From positions 201,599,582 to 201,624,148 of the forward strand of contig JBOZIK010000001.1 in assembly GCA_051453625.1 (NCBI GenBank): a stretch of DNA of 24,567 bases, read 5' to 3'. Below are positions 10,470 through 19,844 of this stretch, one piece after another. This stretch comes from Welwitschia mirabilis (taxonomy: Eukaryota; Gnetophyta; Gnetopsida; Welwitschiales). The notes under the pieces are model-generated. The model did not search any database. It saw nothing but the letters and a program-made list of their open reading frames with translations, and was not told the DNA's origin. Both the position numbers and the translations under genes were made by a program. Each line of letters begins with the position of its first letter. Within the stretch, counting starts at the first letter, position 1.

Positions 10470-11100
10470 TTTACAAGGTTAAGTTGATAGATAAAATAAT
10501 AAGAATTGCAACAAACATTAACTAATGAAACATAAACTTTTCTGTACATAAGTTCATAAGGTGAAAAACCAAGATAATTATGCCAATTAGTATAGTAAGC
10601 CCAAAGAACATTGTTAAGCTTAAAATCCTAATATTTCTTATTAACAGAGAACTTTTTGAAGCATTTTCTTTATTTCTCTATTTACATTTTTAGCTTCACC
10701 ATTAAATTGAGGATGATAAGCATAAGTTATTCTATATTCAATTCCAATAGATAAAATAATTCTCATAAAAAGATAATTTATAAAATGAGGTTCTTAATCA
10801 CTAATGATAATTCTAGGAAAACCAAAACATTGAAAAATATGAGTTTTAACAAAATTCCAATTAGTTTGGGTATCATTCATAAAAGTAAGAATAACTTTAA
10901 CCCATTTAGTAATATAATCAGTAATTATTAAAATGTAATTTTTATCATTAAAAAGTGGCTTAATAGGGTCTACAAAGTCAATTCCTGAATAAGTAAAAGG
11001 TTCACATTTAAGAATAGGTTTAAGGGGCATATCATAAGAATGAAAAGGCTACCATAATGTTGACAAGTATCACACCTTCTTGTAAAATCAAAAGAGTCCT
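10470..11100 (-). pseudogene. integrase relic of element B/C
   Basis: The minus strand shows the zinc-finger Cys pair RCDTCQ near 11080, then PLKPILKCEPFTYSGIDFV with the first catalytic Asp (10977-10979), NYILIITDYITKWVKVI, then FGFPRIIISD with the second Asp (10797-10799), directly followed by a stop. Beyond it come YAYHPQFNGEAKNVNREIKKM with the catalytic Glu (10674-10676) and a broken C-terminal part (GFSPYELMYRK). All three DDE residues are still encoded, though interrupted. A 78-codon open segment covers 10794-11030. The protein would have inserted the cDNA. The C-terminal module seen in the plus-strand relic at 7369-7602 is not recognisable here. Confidence 0.85.
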
Positions 11101-11420
11101 GAAAAAGACTAGGCTACTAAAAACCAAAGTGAAGAATTTTCATTGATTTTTTTTACCTACTAAAGTGACCTCTACATACACCACCATGGTAAATATAAAG
11201 ATGTGGCTCATTCCATTCATAATCACCTATTCTATGGAGAAAAGATTTTCTTTGATTATGACTCCAATGTTATGGTGTTTCTATGATAATAAGATAATTA
11301 ACTATGTAAGCCTACTAAGAAGGAGGATGAATAGATGAGATGACAAAGTGTTGTTCATCTAGAAAAGAATCATTAATCAAAAGATCATTAAGAGAAGAAG
11401 AAATTTTGATAAATGATCCA
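11101..11420 (-). pseudogene. degenerate RNase H-integrase linker of element B/C
   Basis: The stretch between RNase H and the integrase zinc region reads through many stops on the minus strand. Short patches (WATSLYLPWWCM and flanks) fit the expected linker position, but the His pair of the integrase zinc site cannot be identified confidently. Confidence 0.45.
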
Positions 11421-11830
11421 CTACACTATTATGTTTTCCTGCTTTATCAATGATGGTAAGATTAATTTTTGCATGAGGAGGATCCATCTAATAAGTTTAG
11501 TACTAGAATCTTTCTTAATCATGAGGCATCTAATAGTTGCATGATATATGTAAAAGTTCATATAAAAGCCTAAAAAATAGTATCTAAGATTATCCAAGTA
11601 AAAGATCATGGCTAACATTTCTTTTTCAGTAGTAGTGTAATTTGATTGATCTTTAGACAAAGTTTTTCTCTAGGAAAATATAACTTTAAAATCTTTTTCA
11701 TACTTTTTTCTAAGAACCCCACCCATGGAAATATTACTAGTATTACATACTACTTCAAAATCTTTATTCCAATTAGGTCTCATTACTATAGGTGCAGAAG
11801 AATTTTATCTTTAAGTATTTTAAAAACAAG
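11421..11830 (-). pseudogene. RNase H relic of element B/C
   Basis: The minus strand gives APIVMRPNWNKDFEVVCNTSN, MGGVLRKK, then an open 79-codon segment (11421-11660) with SKDQSNYTTTEKEMLAMIF, YLDNLRYYFLG and KLIRWILLMQKL. This matches the plus-strand RNase H relic (CDVSDYVAGAI, IIENKIPAIVFTLEKF, WILLL). The first acidic residue appears changed from Asp to Asn (CNTS), a G-to-A change that would abolish catalysis. It sits between RT and integrase as expected. Confidence 0.8.
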
Positions 11831-12100
11831 TTGATAAGATTTATTCCAATTAATTTTAGCTTTTTTCCAAAGTAACAAGTGTGGGGATTTAGAAATTTTG
11901 GTATAATCCTAAATAAAATAATGATAAAAATCATAATGATCAAGAAAATATTAAACTTGTCTTTCATTTATTGGAGGGTTTATATTTTTAATGATACATT
12001 TTCAAGATCCATTTTAATTTCCTTATTAGAAGTGTAGTAACTGAAGAAAATTACATTATTAATAAGAAATAAACTCTTCTTCCAACTTAAATGTAGACCA
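11831..12100 (-). pseudogene. RT connection region of element B/C, degraded
   Basis: Minus-strand patches such as KKAKINWNKSYQLVFKILKDK (around 11800-11880) correspond to the RT connection segment just before RNase H, in which the plus-strand relic has FQRAFKMLKEKL. The remainder is full of stops and at least two frameshifts. Confidence 0.55.
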
Positions 12101-12545
12101 CTCTAAATGCATCTATTTGGTAATTTTTCTAACCTTTATAGGATTTATTAAAATTTTTTACCAAATATTAAGAAGTCATCCATAAAAATTTCAATTAAAT
12201 CCTCTAACATATCACCATACCCATCAAAAAAGTAATAAAAGGCATGTCCTTGGATTCTATCAAGAATTTGATCAAAAAAAGGTAAAGGGTAATGCCATTT
12301 TTTTGTTACTTTATTAATATTTCTAAAATCAATGCACATTCTTCACTTCTAATCCTTTTTAGGCATCACATCAAAGGGCTAACCCACTCACTATCAAATA
12401 TGGCATAAATAATTCAAGCATCCATTAATTTAATGATTTCATCTTTAACAACTTGTTTAAGGGCTAGATTTTATCTTCTTTAAGGTTGTTTAACTAGTTT
12501 TGCATTATATTTAAGGTATATTTTATGTTGAACAATGGAAGTGAA
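12101..12545 (-). pseudogene. reverse transcriptase relic of element B/C with internal deletion
   Basis: On the minus strand, ALKQVVKDEIIKLMDA (about 12425-12465) is the RT N-terminal helix, followed by YAIFDSEWVSPL. A 63-codon open segment (12148-12339) reads MCIDFRNINKVTKKWHYPLP, FFDQILDRIQGHAFYYFFDGY, and then jumps to GDMLEDLIEIFMDDFLIFG. The catalytic box is MDD (12175-12183). About 45 residues that the plus-strand relic has between these parts (palm with YNQI...LED...FTYK...CNVLATFQ) are missing, and the frame stays open across the junction near 12220. The enzyme cannot fold normally without them. Confidence 0.85.
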
Positions 12546-13039
12546 AATGGCTACTAAATCTTTATGAGTTCAAGCAATCACATTAACCTTAGAAGTCAAA
12601 AGTGAGATTAAAGTTGATTCTTATTAAGGGGATAAATTTACATTTATTATCAAAAGCTTATTCTAATCATTACATAGAAAGATATATTTTAGTTTAATAG
12701 GTAAAAGTTTTAGCTCTAAGTTTAAATTTTTAATTTTTATTATGGATTTCTTAAAGTTGACTGTCATCTTTGACCATCATCCAGATGACAGGAGTACACA
12801 AGCTCCCTTAGAATATGGAATCTTAGTTGTTCTCAAATGTTGAACTTCTTCCTAGATTATTGATTTAGCTTCTCCATTCTTATGATTAAAATAGTTTATT
12901 TCTAATTATTCATAATTGATTTGATCATGGTCAAAACCGTTTAAATTTTCTACTTTAAGTGGATCATCACATAAGATAGGCTCATGAAGCATTAACCATC
13001 TATGTTCAAGTGGATGATGCTATAAAACTAAGGTTTTCA
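12546..13039 (-). pseudogene. protease-RT linker region of element B/C
   Basis: Degenerate sequence joining the protease to the RT. No strong domain was recognised and no long open frame remains. It contains an 8-bp perfect inverted repeat (12762-12769 with 12783-12790) sharing the TGTCATC/GATGACA arms of the hairpin at 2744-2773. Confidence 0.4.
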
Positions 13040-13430
13040 TAATTTCTTTCTCTACATTCCACTCCTCATCCATGTCTTTTTCACAACATCAAAAAATCTT
13101 AGGGTAAACTTCTTATTTTCTAAATGATACTTTATCATTCTAGTTCATGTATCAATAATACAATGGGTGGTTACATAAAATAATCTTTCTAAAAGTAGTG
13201 GATAACCTCCATTATGTTCAAATTCTATAATAACCATGTCCATTGGATAGAATTCTTTCTCTATTTGAATTACCAAGTATTTTATAATTCCTAAAGATTT
13301 CTTAACTAAAATTTTATAATTCTAGGATAATACATGTAGGCTCAATTCTAGTTTCCAAATCAAGTATTTAACAAATGTGAAGAAGCTAATACTTGATCCT
13401 ATCGATTAAGGCTTTCTTAATTCTTTTATT
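13040..13430 (-). pseudogene. protease relic of element B/C
   Basis: Aligned base by base with the protease of element A (46-430). The minus strand keeps KKALIDRIKY and LETRIEP in the same order as ALVSIGMSI and LESRIEP in A, with small indels that shift the frame around the active site. The element A copy is more readable. Activity is excluded by the stops. Confidence 0.55.
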
Positions 13431-13870
13431 TTCTTCTAGAGTGATACTAACTATTTGTACCCTAGGATCCTTAAATTTTGGCCATTTTTGCAAAACTAAG
13501 TTGGTTATAGATTCATCTAGGAAAACTTTACTAGGTATGATTCATTTTTATTTCCTCCTAATTAGGTCTTTCCATAACTTGAAATTTTTAGGATTTTCTT
13601 CCAAGAGTTTCCAAAAGGGTAAATTTATACTTACATCTTGCATTAAGGCTTTTAAATAATCAACAAAGGTAGGATTTATATTTAATTAATCAAGTCAAGA
13701 TTAGCATATTTCTTTCTTTATCTTATAAAGAAGTTTTCTTTGTAAGCTTATCACTTAAAGGGGAAGGAAAATTATCATTTTTTAAGATTTTTACATCCTC
13801 TTCTTTTTCTTTATCTTTATTATCATTTTTAAAAGTTTAATCCTCATAGGTAGGAGGTGTTGTGTTATTT
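13431..13870 (-). pseudogene. gag-protease linker of element B/C
   Basis: Collinear with 430-850 of element A (for example the shared AAGCTTATCACTTAA near 740 and 13748). No separate domain is visible. A plus-strand open frame here is only a shadow. Confidence 0.45.
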
Positions 13871-15081
13871 CAACTTCTTGTTATAACTTTGCAATCTTTT
13901 CTTACTTCATTAGGATTTAGCAAAGGTTGTGTTACAAGTAATCCTTATGGTCTTTGATTTGCTAGCATATTTTATTGAAGAACATTTACTAGATTTTTAA
14001 TGTTTGAGTTTATCTTTTCTTATGATTTTATTAGCTCATCAATTAAATTTCTAAGTGGATTATTTTAATTTTAAGAGTTTGAAGTACTTGATTAAAAATT
14101 TGAATAATTTGATTGAAAGCTTGAGTTCTTTAATTAAAAGTTAGCATTCTCAAATCGATTTTTAAATGGTTGATAATTTGGATGACTTATTTAAAAGTTC
14201 TTAAACTTATTCTCAAAGGATTGAAAGTTTGTTATCCATTCATTCTAGGTTGAAATGGATTTTAAGTTTGATTTTAATTCCTAAGTTTAAATACTTTTAG
14301 TTGAATGCATGTACTTCTTCATAAATTTTATCTTTATATGTTGGCAATAAAGGATATTTTTTTATTACATGATAGTTGTCTTCACATAAATCGTAAGTTG
14401 TAATCACATTCTTTTTTAGTTGCTATTTTTGCATCTAGAATTATTTGAGTGTATTTTTTCAAAATTATTGTAAAATCCTTAATTACATTTATTGGTTCTT
14501 GATTAACTTTTTTCTTTTTTTATTTAACTTCTTTAAGATCTTTTATGATTTAACCTATAGTATTTTTCTTTGGATGTTGGTTTAGGCCAAGTTTAACTCA
14601 TAAATCTTCATATAAAGGCTTCTTAAACTTAGTTCAATGAATCTAACATTACTGTAAAAATTCCATGAACCTAATTCCATATAAAGGCTTCTTGAACTTA
14701 ATTCCATGTTTTTAGACTTTTATGTAGAATAGTTATTATTAATAATTTTGCCTTTCGTTTTAGTATGATAGGAAATATTACCATGTAAGTACAATCACTA
14801 ATTTATTTTTTACCATTTATTAAAGTAAGCACTAATTATTCTATGTCGACTATGTGTTGAAGTGGATATTCATCATCTTTTCTAACAAAAATAGGATATG
14901 CACTTACATTTCCTAACTCGACATTACCACTAGGAGGCACGTTAAAAGGATTTTGGATCTCATAATTTTTATTTACTATTAATTCTTTAAGAATAACATT
15001 GACATTTGTATTTATGGGAGTAGTAGATGTTCTTATCATGATAAGAATAATAGGAGAATACACTTGTTTCTAATTTTGCAT
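13871..15081 (-). pseudogene. gag: gag relic of element B/C, internally deleted
   Basis: The start is the ATG at 15081-15079, matching the gag ATG of element A; its fourth codon is already a stop. The segment TPINTNVNVILKELIV...YPIFVRKDDEYPLQHIVDIE (14836-15063) aligns residue by residue with 2044-2274 of element A. It stops at 14836-14838, where element A has CAA. About 266 bp present in A (1585-1850, the gag core) are absent here, and a 69-bp partial duplication follows (14609-14709). The zinc knuckle (14354-14395) reads YDLCEDNYHVIKKY, having lost both the first and the last Cys. Non-functional. Confidence 0.7.
14609..14709. repeat. partial tandem duplication in gag relic, period 69
   Basis: CATATAAAGGCTTCTT occurs at 14609 and again at 14678, with following bases also matching (AACTTA-TTC). 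Element A has only one copy at the matching place (about 1868-1895), so the second copy arose in this element. Confidence 0.7.
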
Positions 15082-15749
15082 AGACTTTAATATTGTAATA
15101 AAACTATTTGCTTATAAAATGTTTCTAGAATAAAATTTATTTTAAAAATCAGATTTTGAAATAAATGTAGAAAAATCTTCTTGATTAATTCTTGAAATTT
15201 CTTACATACCTAGGATGTGCATACCTAGGTTTAGTTCATAGTTGATCAAACCTTCTCTGATGTTTTCTTCAATTAGCATCCACTCTCTTTGATACTTCAT
15301 TTTCTTATCTAATTTTCCCATGTCCTTGCATAATCAGTAATGTTTCCACAATATTGTCTTAGTGGTCGTCTAGACAATATACCTGGATAACAACATGTAC
15401 AAAAAACCCAAAAGCCAAAAACATAAAAAAATAGAGTTGTAAGAAATAGATAGAAAGAAAACTGATAATTGTCAGAGGGGGTGATAAGAAAGACCCTAAT
15501 TCTTATGAAAAAGAAAAACCCTAGTTTTATAGATTGTCATCTATTGTGCATTATCTAGACAACAAGAGAATAAGAAAACATTATTTTATAAATGAAAATT
15601 GAAAATTGTGAAAGAAAAAACCTATGGTTCTACTATAAAAATACAATGCTATTACAGACAAATATACGAATGAAAATTAAAAATACTTATCTAAGCAATG
15701 ACAATCCTCAATCTCCTAACAATCTTTCTTGGCAATAATGCCAAGATGT
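15082..15749 (-). other. leader / 5' untranslated region of element B/C
   Basis: Aligns with 2275-2958 of element A over its length, including the CTTCTCTGATGTTTTCTTC stretch near 15252. Non-coding, between the LTR and gag. Confidence 0.6.
15727..15743 (-). other. degenerate primer binding site (tRNA-Asp type), element B/C
   Basis: The minus strand reads TGGCATTATTGCCAAGA starting six bases inside the LTR end. Against TGGCGCCGTTGCCGGGG, ten of seventeen positions match and all seven differences are transitions (C-to-T or G-to-A). Taking at each position whichever of the two sister copies retains the original base brings it closer still. Confidence 0.65.
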
Positions 15750-16490
15750 TGTGGTGCATATTTTTGGAATCTTTTATGTTCTTTATTAAATCCTATCAAT
15801 CAGAAATATATTACAAAAATACAACACACTAATATAGATGGGAGCAGACTTAAATGTCATAATCCATTAAAGACGCACACGAGAAGAAAATAAACAATAA
15901 TGTAAGAATAATGTAAAGTAAAATCACTATGCAAAAGAAATGCAATAACTATTCTAAATGTAATATATAGTTGATTACCAAATCAATCTATCATAGAGAT
16001 TGACTATATATAACTTAGATCAATCAAAGAGAATATTAATAAACCCAAACCAATCTAAGCTATCAGGTACATCAAATATAATATGAAAACATGCAATAAT
16101 GAAATGGAACTAAACTATTAGTGTCAATCTTAACAAAGGTTTCTCTCATGAGCTATATTACAAATGAGTCTGTCATAGAATCGAAAGCAACATAAACTAT
16201 AAGGGAGATGCACATAACAAAAGATATAAAAAAGAAAATAAAGTTTTAATTATAAGTGAATAAACATCCATGTTATAAAGTAATAGCACCTCAATGGAGA
16301 ATGCACAATCCAACATCAAAAAAGACATCTCTCTATAATAATAATAGATAGTTCTCTTGCCCTTTGATTTTCTATCACATGAATTTCCAGTAACAAAGAA
16401 GATAAAGTTAGAGTTAAGGGTAGAAGAGGTCTTTATTACAAATAAGATTATAAAAATAGTAAACCTTAATAGATGTGGTGAAATAGAAAT
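15750..16490 (-). repeat. truncated 5' LTR of element B/C
   Basis: Collinear with the first 740 bp or so of LTRs A and B, from TGTGGTGCATA at 15750 to about AGATGTGGTGAAAT (16472-16485), after which similarity stops abruptly. The outer 500 bp of the LTR (the U3 side, since the element is on the minus strand) is missing. A minus-strand reading frame of 112 codons (16197-16535) runs through the end of the homology. Confidence 0.7.
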
Positions 16491-17223
16491 GTCATTGTGT
16501 AAAAAAGGGGAAAAAAAAGAAACAATTGAATTCAATGTTCATATGCATCTAAAAGGGAAGACAAAAAACATTGATTCTATAAAGCTAATAGTCTATTATT
16601 CTATTAATATAGTATTCAATTACAAAATATAATGACTTAAAAATTAGGACCCTAACAAATCCATGCATGGGTTGAATGTCAAAGGGCAAAGTAAAAATAA
16701 TAATTTATACCAAGAATTACATTTCTTATTAAACTAGTTCTATACTATAAAGCTAATACAAATGTAAACTCATAGGTGTAATTAAGTAAAATTAACCTAT
16801 AAACTTAAAAATTGTCTTGCAATATAATTAATAATTAAAAATATAAATAAAATAATTAACACAAAACATGGTTCAAACATGTTCTGACAATATTTCAATA
16901 AAAAAGTCTTAAATAGATTACATGTCACAGAACCAAATCAAAGATAAAGCAAAATAGAAATCAAGATTTATTATAGGAGAAATGGAATTATAAGCAATAC
17001 TAAAGTGAGTTTTTTAAGAGATATTAATTATTTAATCCTCTTTTATCCATTAGCAAGTTTTATATTATAGTGCAATTTGTAAGGCTAATATAAAAACATT
17101 GTAAATGAGATTCACATTTTAAAAAATTTGGATAGAAAGATGTGAAAAGATGATTAATTTGACATTAAATTTTCAATCTCTTCATATTATATTATCTTTT
17201 AGTAATAATTTAAAACAATTGTA
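16491..17223. other. AT-rich DNA, nothing recognisable
   Basis: No gene or known repeat was recognised. The string CTATAAAGCTAATA appears twice (about 16577 and 16748), possibly traces of an older repeat. Confidence 0.4.
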
Positions 17224-17342
17224 TCTTCATCTTTTAAAATTCCTTTCTCCTTGTCTTTTGAAACACTTATCTCTTTGTCTTTTAAAATGCTTATCTTCTC
17301 ATCTTCTAAATGATTTTCTCTTCATTTTTTAAAATGCATAAT
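17224..17342. repeat. minisatellite, five units of about 24 bp
   Basis: Units start at 17224, 17248, 17272, 17296 and 17319 and are 24, 24, 24, 23 and 24 bases long. Each is pyrimidine-rich and contains (A/G)TCTT-TAAA or a close variant. Read on the plus strand, units 1-3 give an eight-residue Leu-rich repeat (LHLLKFLS, PCLLKHLS, LCLLKCLS), but the frame has no other support as a gene. Confidence 0.75.
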
Positions 17343-17900
17343 GATATAATGGTTTTACACTTATTTTCATCATTTGATAAATTAGACATAACACTCCTTC
17401 CTTTTTCATTGAGTGATAATCATTATTTAATTAAAAATAATGGATCTTCTTTATTAGTCATTAATAACATCTTATCACATAAAGTTCCTACATGATAAAT
17501 GTCTTAATATATTCTTTTTTATCACTAAACTATATTTGTTTCCTTTTATAACACATGTGCCCTACTAATTTCTATACAATAGATGTGGAGCTATCTTTTA
17601 TTATCACCTAGCACTCTAGGATAGACCTATTTGAGGTACAAAAGTTCATTAAATATCTTCTCACATTCTATCATTGACTGATAGTATTACAATAAAAGTG
17701 AAAAATTAAAATTTGTTAAATTTTTTAAAATTTAAAAAAGGAAATATTACTTAAAGTGTACTAGTCTCATAAATTACCAATTTTGTAATAAAATGTCACC
17801 ATATTATTCCAATTTTACTAGATATTATAAAAAATGTATTATAAACTGGTAAATTTAAATAGCTATGATTAACAAATAGAAGCAAAGTAATAAATGAATC
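17343..17900. other. AT-rich DNA, nothing recognisable
   Basis: Neither strand shows a convincing coding segment, RNA gene or retrotransposon motif in this stretch. Confidence 0.4.
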
Positions 17901-17978
17901 ACATGATGATATTATTAACATGAGGTTATACCCACAATGACATGATGATATTATGAACATGAGATTATAACCAAAGTT
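17901..17978. repeat. two-copy tandem repeat, 39 bp
   Basis: ACATGATGATATTAT recurs at 17901 and 17940, and the following AACATGAG-TTATA also repeats, giving a period of 39 bases. Non-coding. Confidence 0.8.
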
Positions 17979-19159
17979 CAAGACTATGGTTTCCTAATTA
18001 ATTAGCATCATTAACTATGTGGATGATATTACTAATTCTTATGTTAGACCACATGAGTTTTTAAGAATTATTACATTTTAAATTAAGGTAAAAGTCAATA
18101 ATAATTCTACTAGAAAAATTAATTTTTATATGTTCTATATATAGTATAACCAATTACATTTACACAATAACTAAATTTTTGATAGTAATATAACAAATGA
18201 TTGACACTAAAAGTATTTATTCATAATTACATTAATTTTATTTAGATATTATTTTTCTAACTGTGATCACATAAAAAACGAAAAATATGTTAAAATTAAA
18301 GATAAATCAATTTAAAAATAATTAATTTTTACTCTTAGATTATCTCCTGTTATTCCTAAATATAAAATTTAATCATTAACGACTTCTCTAATTTATTGTA
18401 ATTATTAAAAGTAGTAGTCATCCTTTCTTAATCATGACTTATTAAAGATATATATAAACTAGAAAGGAAATTAATATTTTAACATAAGTGAGAAACCTTA
18501 GGAAGTTTAAGGATCATTTTGGGTGCAAACTTTTCTTAAAAATTGCTTATGTACTATTTGTTATTAAGGCTTTAAAAAGCAATTTTATTGGTATTTGTCA
18601 AAACTTTTTGTTAAGTAATTATGTTTTTAATTATTTTTCTATTTGTTAGTATTTTTTTGTTTTTTGATTTGAGAAATAATAAACTAATATTAGAGCCAAG
18701 ATTTTTACAATAATGTCTTTTTAAGATCATGAGAAAAATGAAAAGCATAAGGAAGACTGAATTTGAAAATTTTCCCAAAAGACCTTTACATGAAAACAAT
18801 GCCAAAAACTCCTTGAGAAAGAAAATAGAGAGCAAGAGAAAAAAAAACATAGTAAGACAAGTTTTTAAAATAGATTTTACTTTTCCTCTCTTATTTTAAC
18901 ATGAGGTCTTATTTTATAGGTAATAAAACCTAATTATATTTTCACTATAGTTTTTACTTTCTCTAAGTGTAGTTCCACGATGTAACTTATTAGCATCCTA
19001 GAAATTTCTTCCTTAACATGAGAATATGATCTCTTCTAAAACAACCAAAATGCCTAGAGAAAAACATTAGAAATGCAGGAAGTTACCATATAAGAGAATT
19101 ACTTCATAAAGAAGTAGTTGGAGTTTTTTACATATGTGTGGCAATAAGATTCATATATT
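17979..19159. other. AT-rich DNA with possible decayed LTR fragments
   Basis: No gene is supported. At 18686-18697 the plus strand reads TAATATTAGAGC, three transitions away from the common plant PBS TGGTATCAGAGC, but such a near-match is expected by chance in this much DNA. CTATAAAATAAG on the minus strand near 18908-18919 could be a TATA box of a copia LTR downstream of the 19845-20930 pol fragment; no second LTR copy was seen to confirm it. Confidence 0.25.
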
Positions 19160-19255
19160 ACACATCTCATAATGATCCATAAAATTATACTACACATTCC
19201 ATAACATTAGAAAATGTCGTACTACACATCTCTTAGTATGAGAATTGAGAAAGGG
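19160..19255. repeat. three degenerate 32-bp tandem units
   Basis: ACACATCTCAT, ACACATTCCAT and ACACATCTCTT start at 19160, 19192 and 19224, exactly 32 bases apart; the units also share ACT just before the second and third starts. The array lies in the part expected to hold the 3' end or LTR of the neighbouring copia fragment. Confidence 0.6.
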
Positions 19256-19317
19256 TTTTCATAGTAACTTTAAAAGTTAAATAAATCTCAATATCTATAA
19301 CACAAATAAGTTAGATT

Positions 19318-19844
19318 NNNNNNNNNNNNNNNNNNNNNNNNNNNNNNNNNNNNNNNNNNNNNNNNNNNNNNNNNNNNNNNNNNNNNNNNNNNNNNNNNNN
19401 NNNNNNNNNNNNNNNNNNNNNNNNNNNNNNNNNNNNNNNNNNNNNNNNNNNNNNNNNNNNNNNNNNNNNNNNNNNNNNNNNNNNNNNNNNNNNNNNNNNN
19501 NNNNNNNNNNNNNNNNNNNNNNNNNNNNNNNNNNNNNNNNNNNNNNNNNNNNNNNNNNNNNNNNNNNNNNNNNNNNNNNNNNNNNNNNNNNNNNNNNNNN
19601 NNNNNNNNNNNNNNNNNNNNNNNNNNNNNNNNNNNNNNNNNNNNNNNNNNNNNNNNNNNNNNNNNNNNNNNNNNNNNNNNNNNNNNNNNNNNNNNNNNNN
19701 NNNNNNNNNNNNNNNNNNNNNNNNNNNNNNNNNNNNNNNNNNNNNNNNNNNNNNNNNNNNNNNNNNNNNNNNNNNNNNNNNNNNNNNNNNNNNNNNNNNN
19801 NNNNNNNNNNNNNNNNNNNNNNNNNNNNNNNNNNNNNNNNNNNN
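19318..19844. other. run of N, 527 bases
   Basis: Unknown sequence. It begins just after the RNase H part of a minus-strand copia fragment (VKDLVHDDSM ends at 19845), so the lost bases probably held the end of that pol and the start of its 3' region. Confidence 0.99.

Larger units (their letters stand above)
8860..16490 (-). mobile_element. Athila-like Ty3/gypsy element B/C, nearly complete but decayed
   Basis: Read on the minus strand: truncated 5' LTR (16490-15750), PBS (15743-15727), leader, gag from 15081, protease, RT, RNase H, integrase (to about 10470) and 3' LTR (10107-8860). The two LTR copies are in the same orientation and bracket a correctly ordered gag-pol, so I treat them as one element. 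The 5' LTR lacks its outer 500 bp, so a target-site duplication cannot be tested. RT carries an in-frame deletion, gag lacks about 266 bp relative to element A, and many stops are present. Confidence 0.8.

Noticed and set aside
13393-13659. 88-codon plus-strand frame
   Set aside because: It lies opposite the protease/gag relic of element B/C, whose minus-strand reading is supported by alignment with element A.
17979-18480. Possible MITE or other small DNA transposon
   Set aside because: I found no terminal inverted repeats with target-site duplication that could be defended by eye.
18686-18697. TAATATTAGAGC as a plus-strand tRNA-Met primer binding site
   Set aside because: Three mismatches in twelve. 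About one such site is expected by chance in this window on two strands, and no LTR pair supports it.
18611-18850. 79-codon hydrophobic minus-strand frame
   Set aside because: Composition is what AT-rich DNA gives by chance (Phe, Leu, Lys, Ile). No motif, no neighbour and no second copy.
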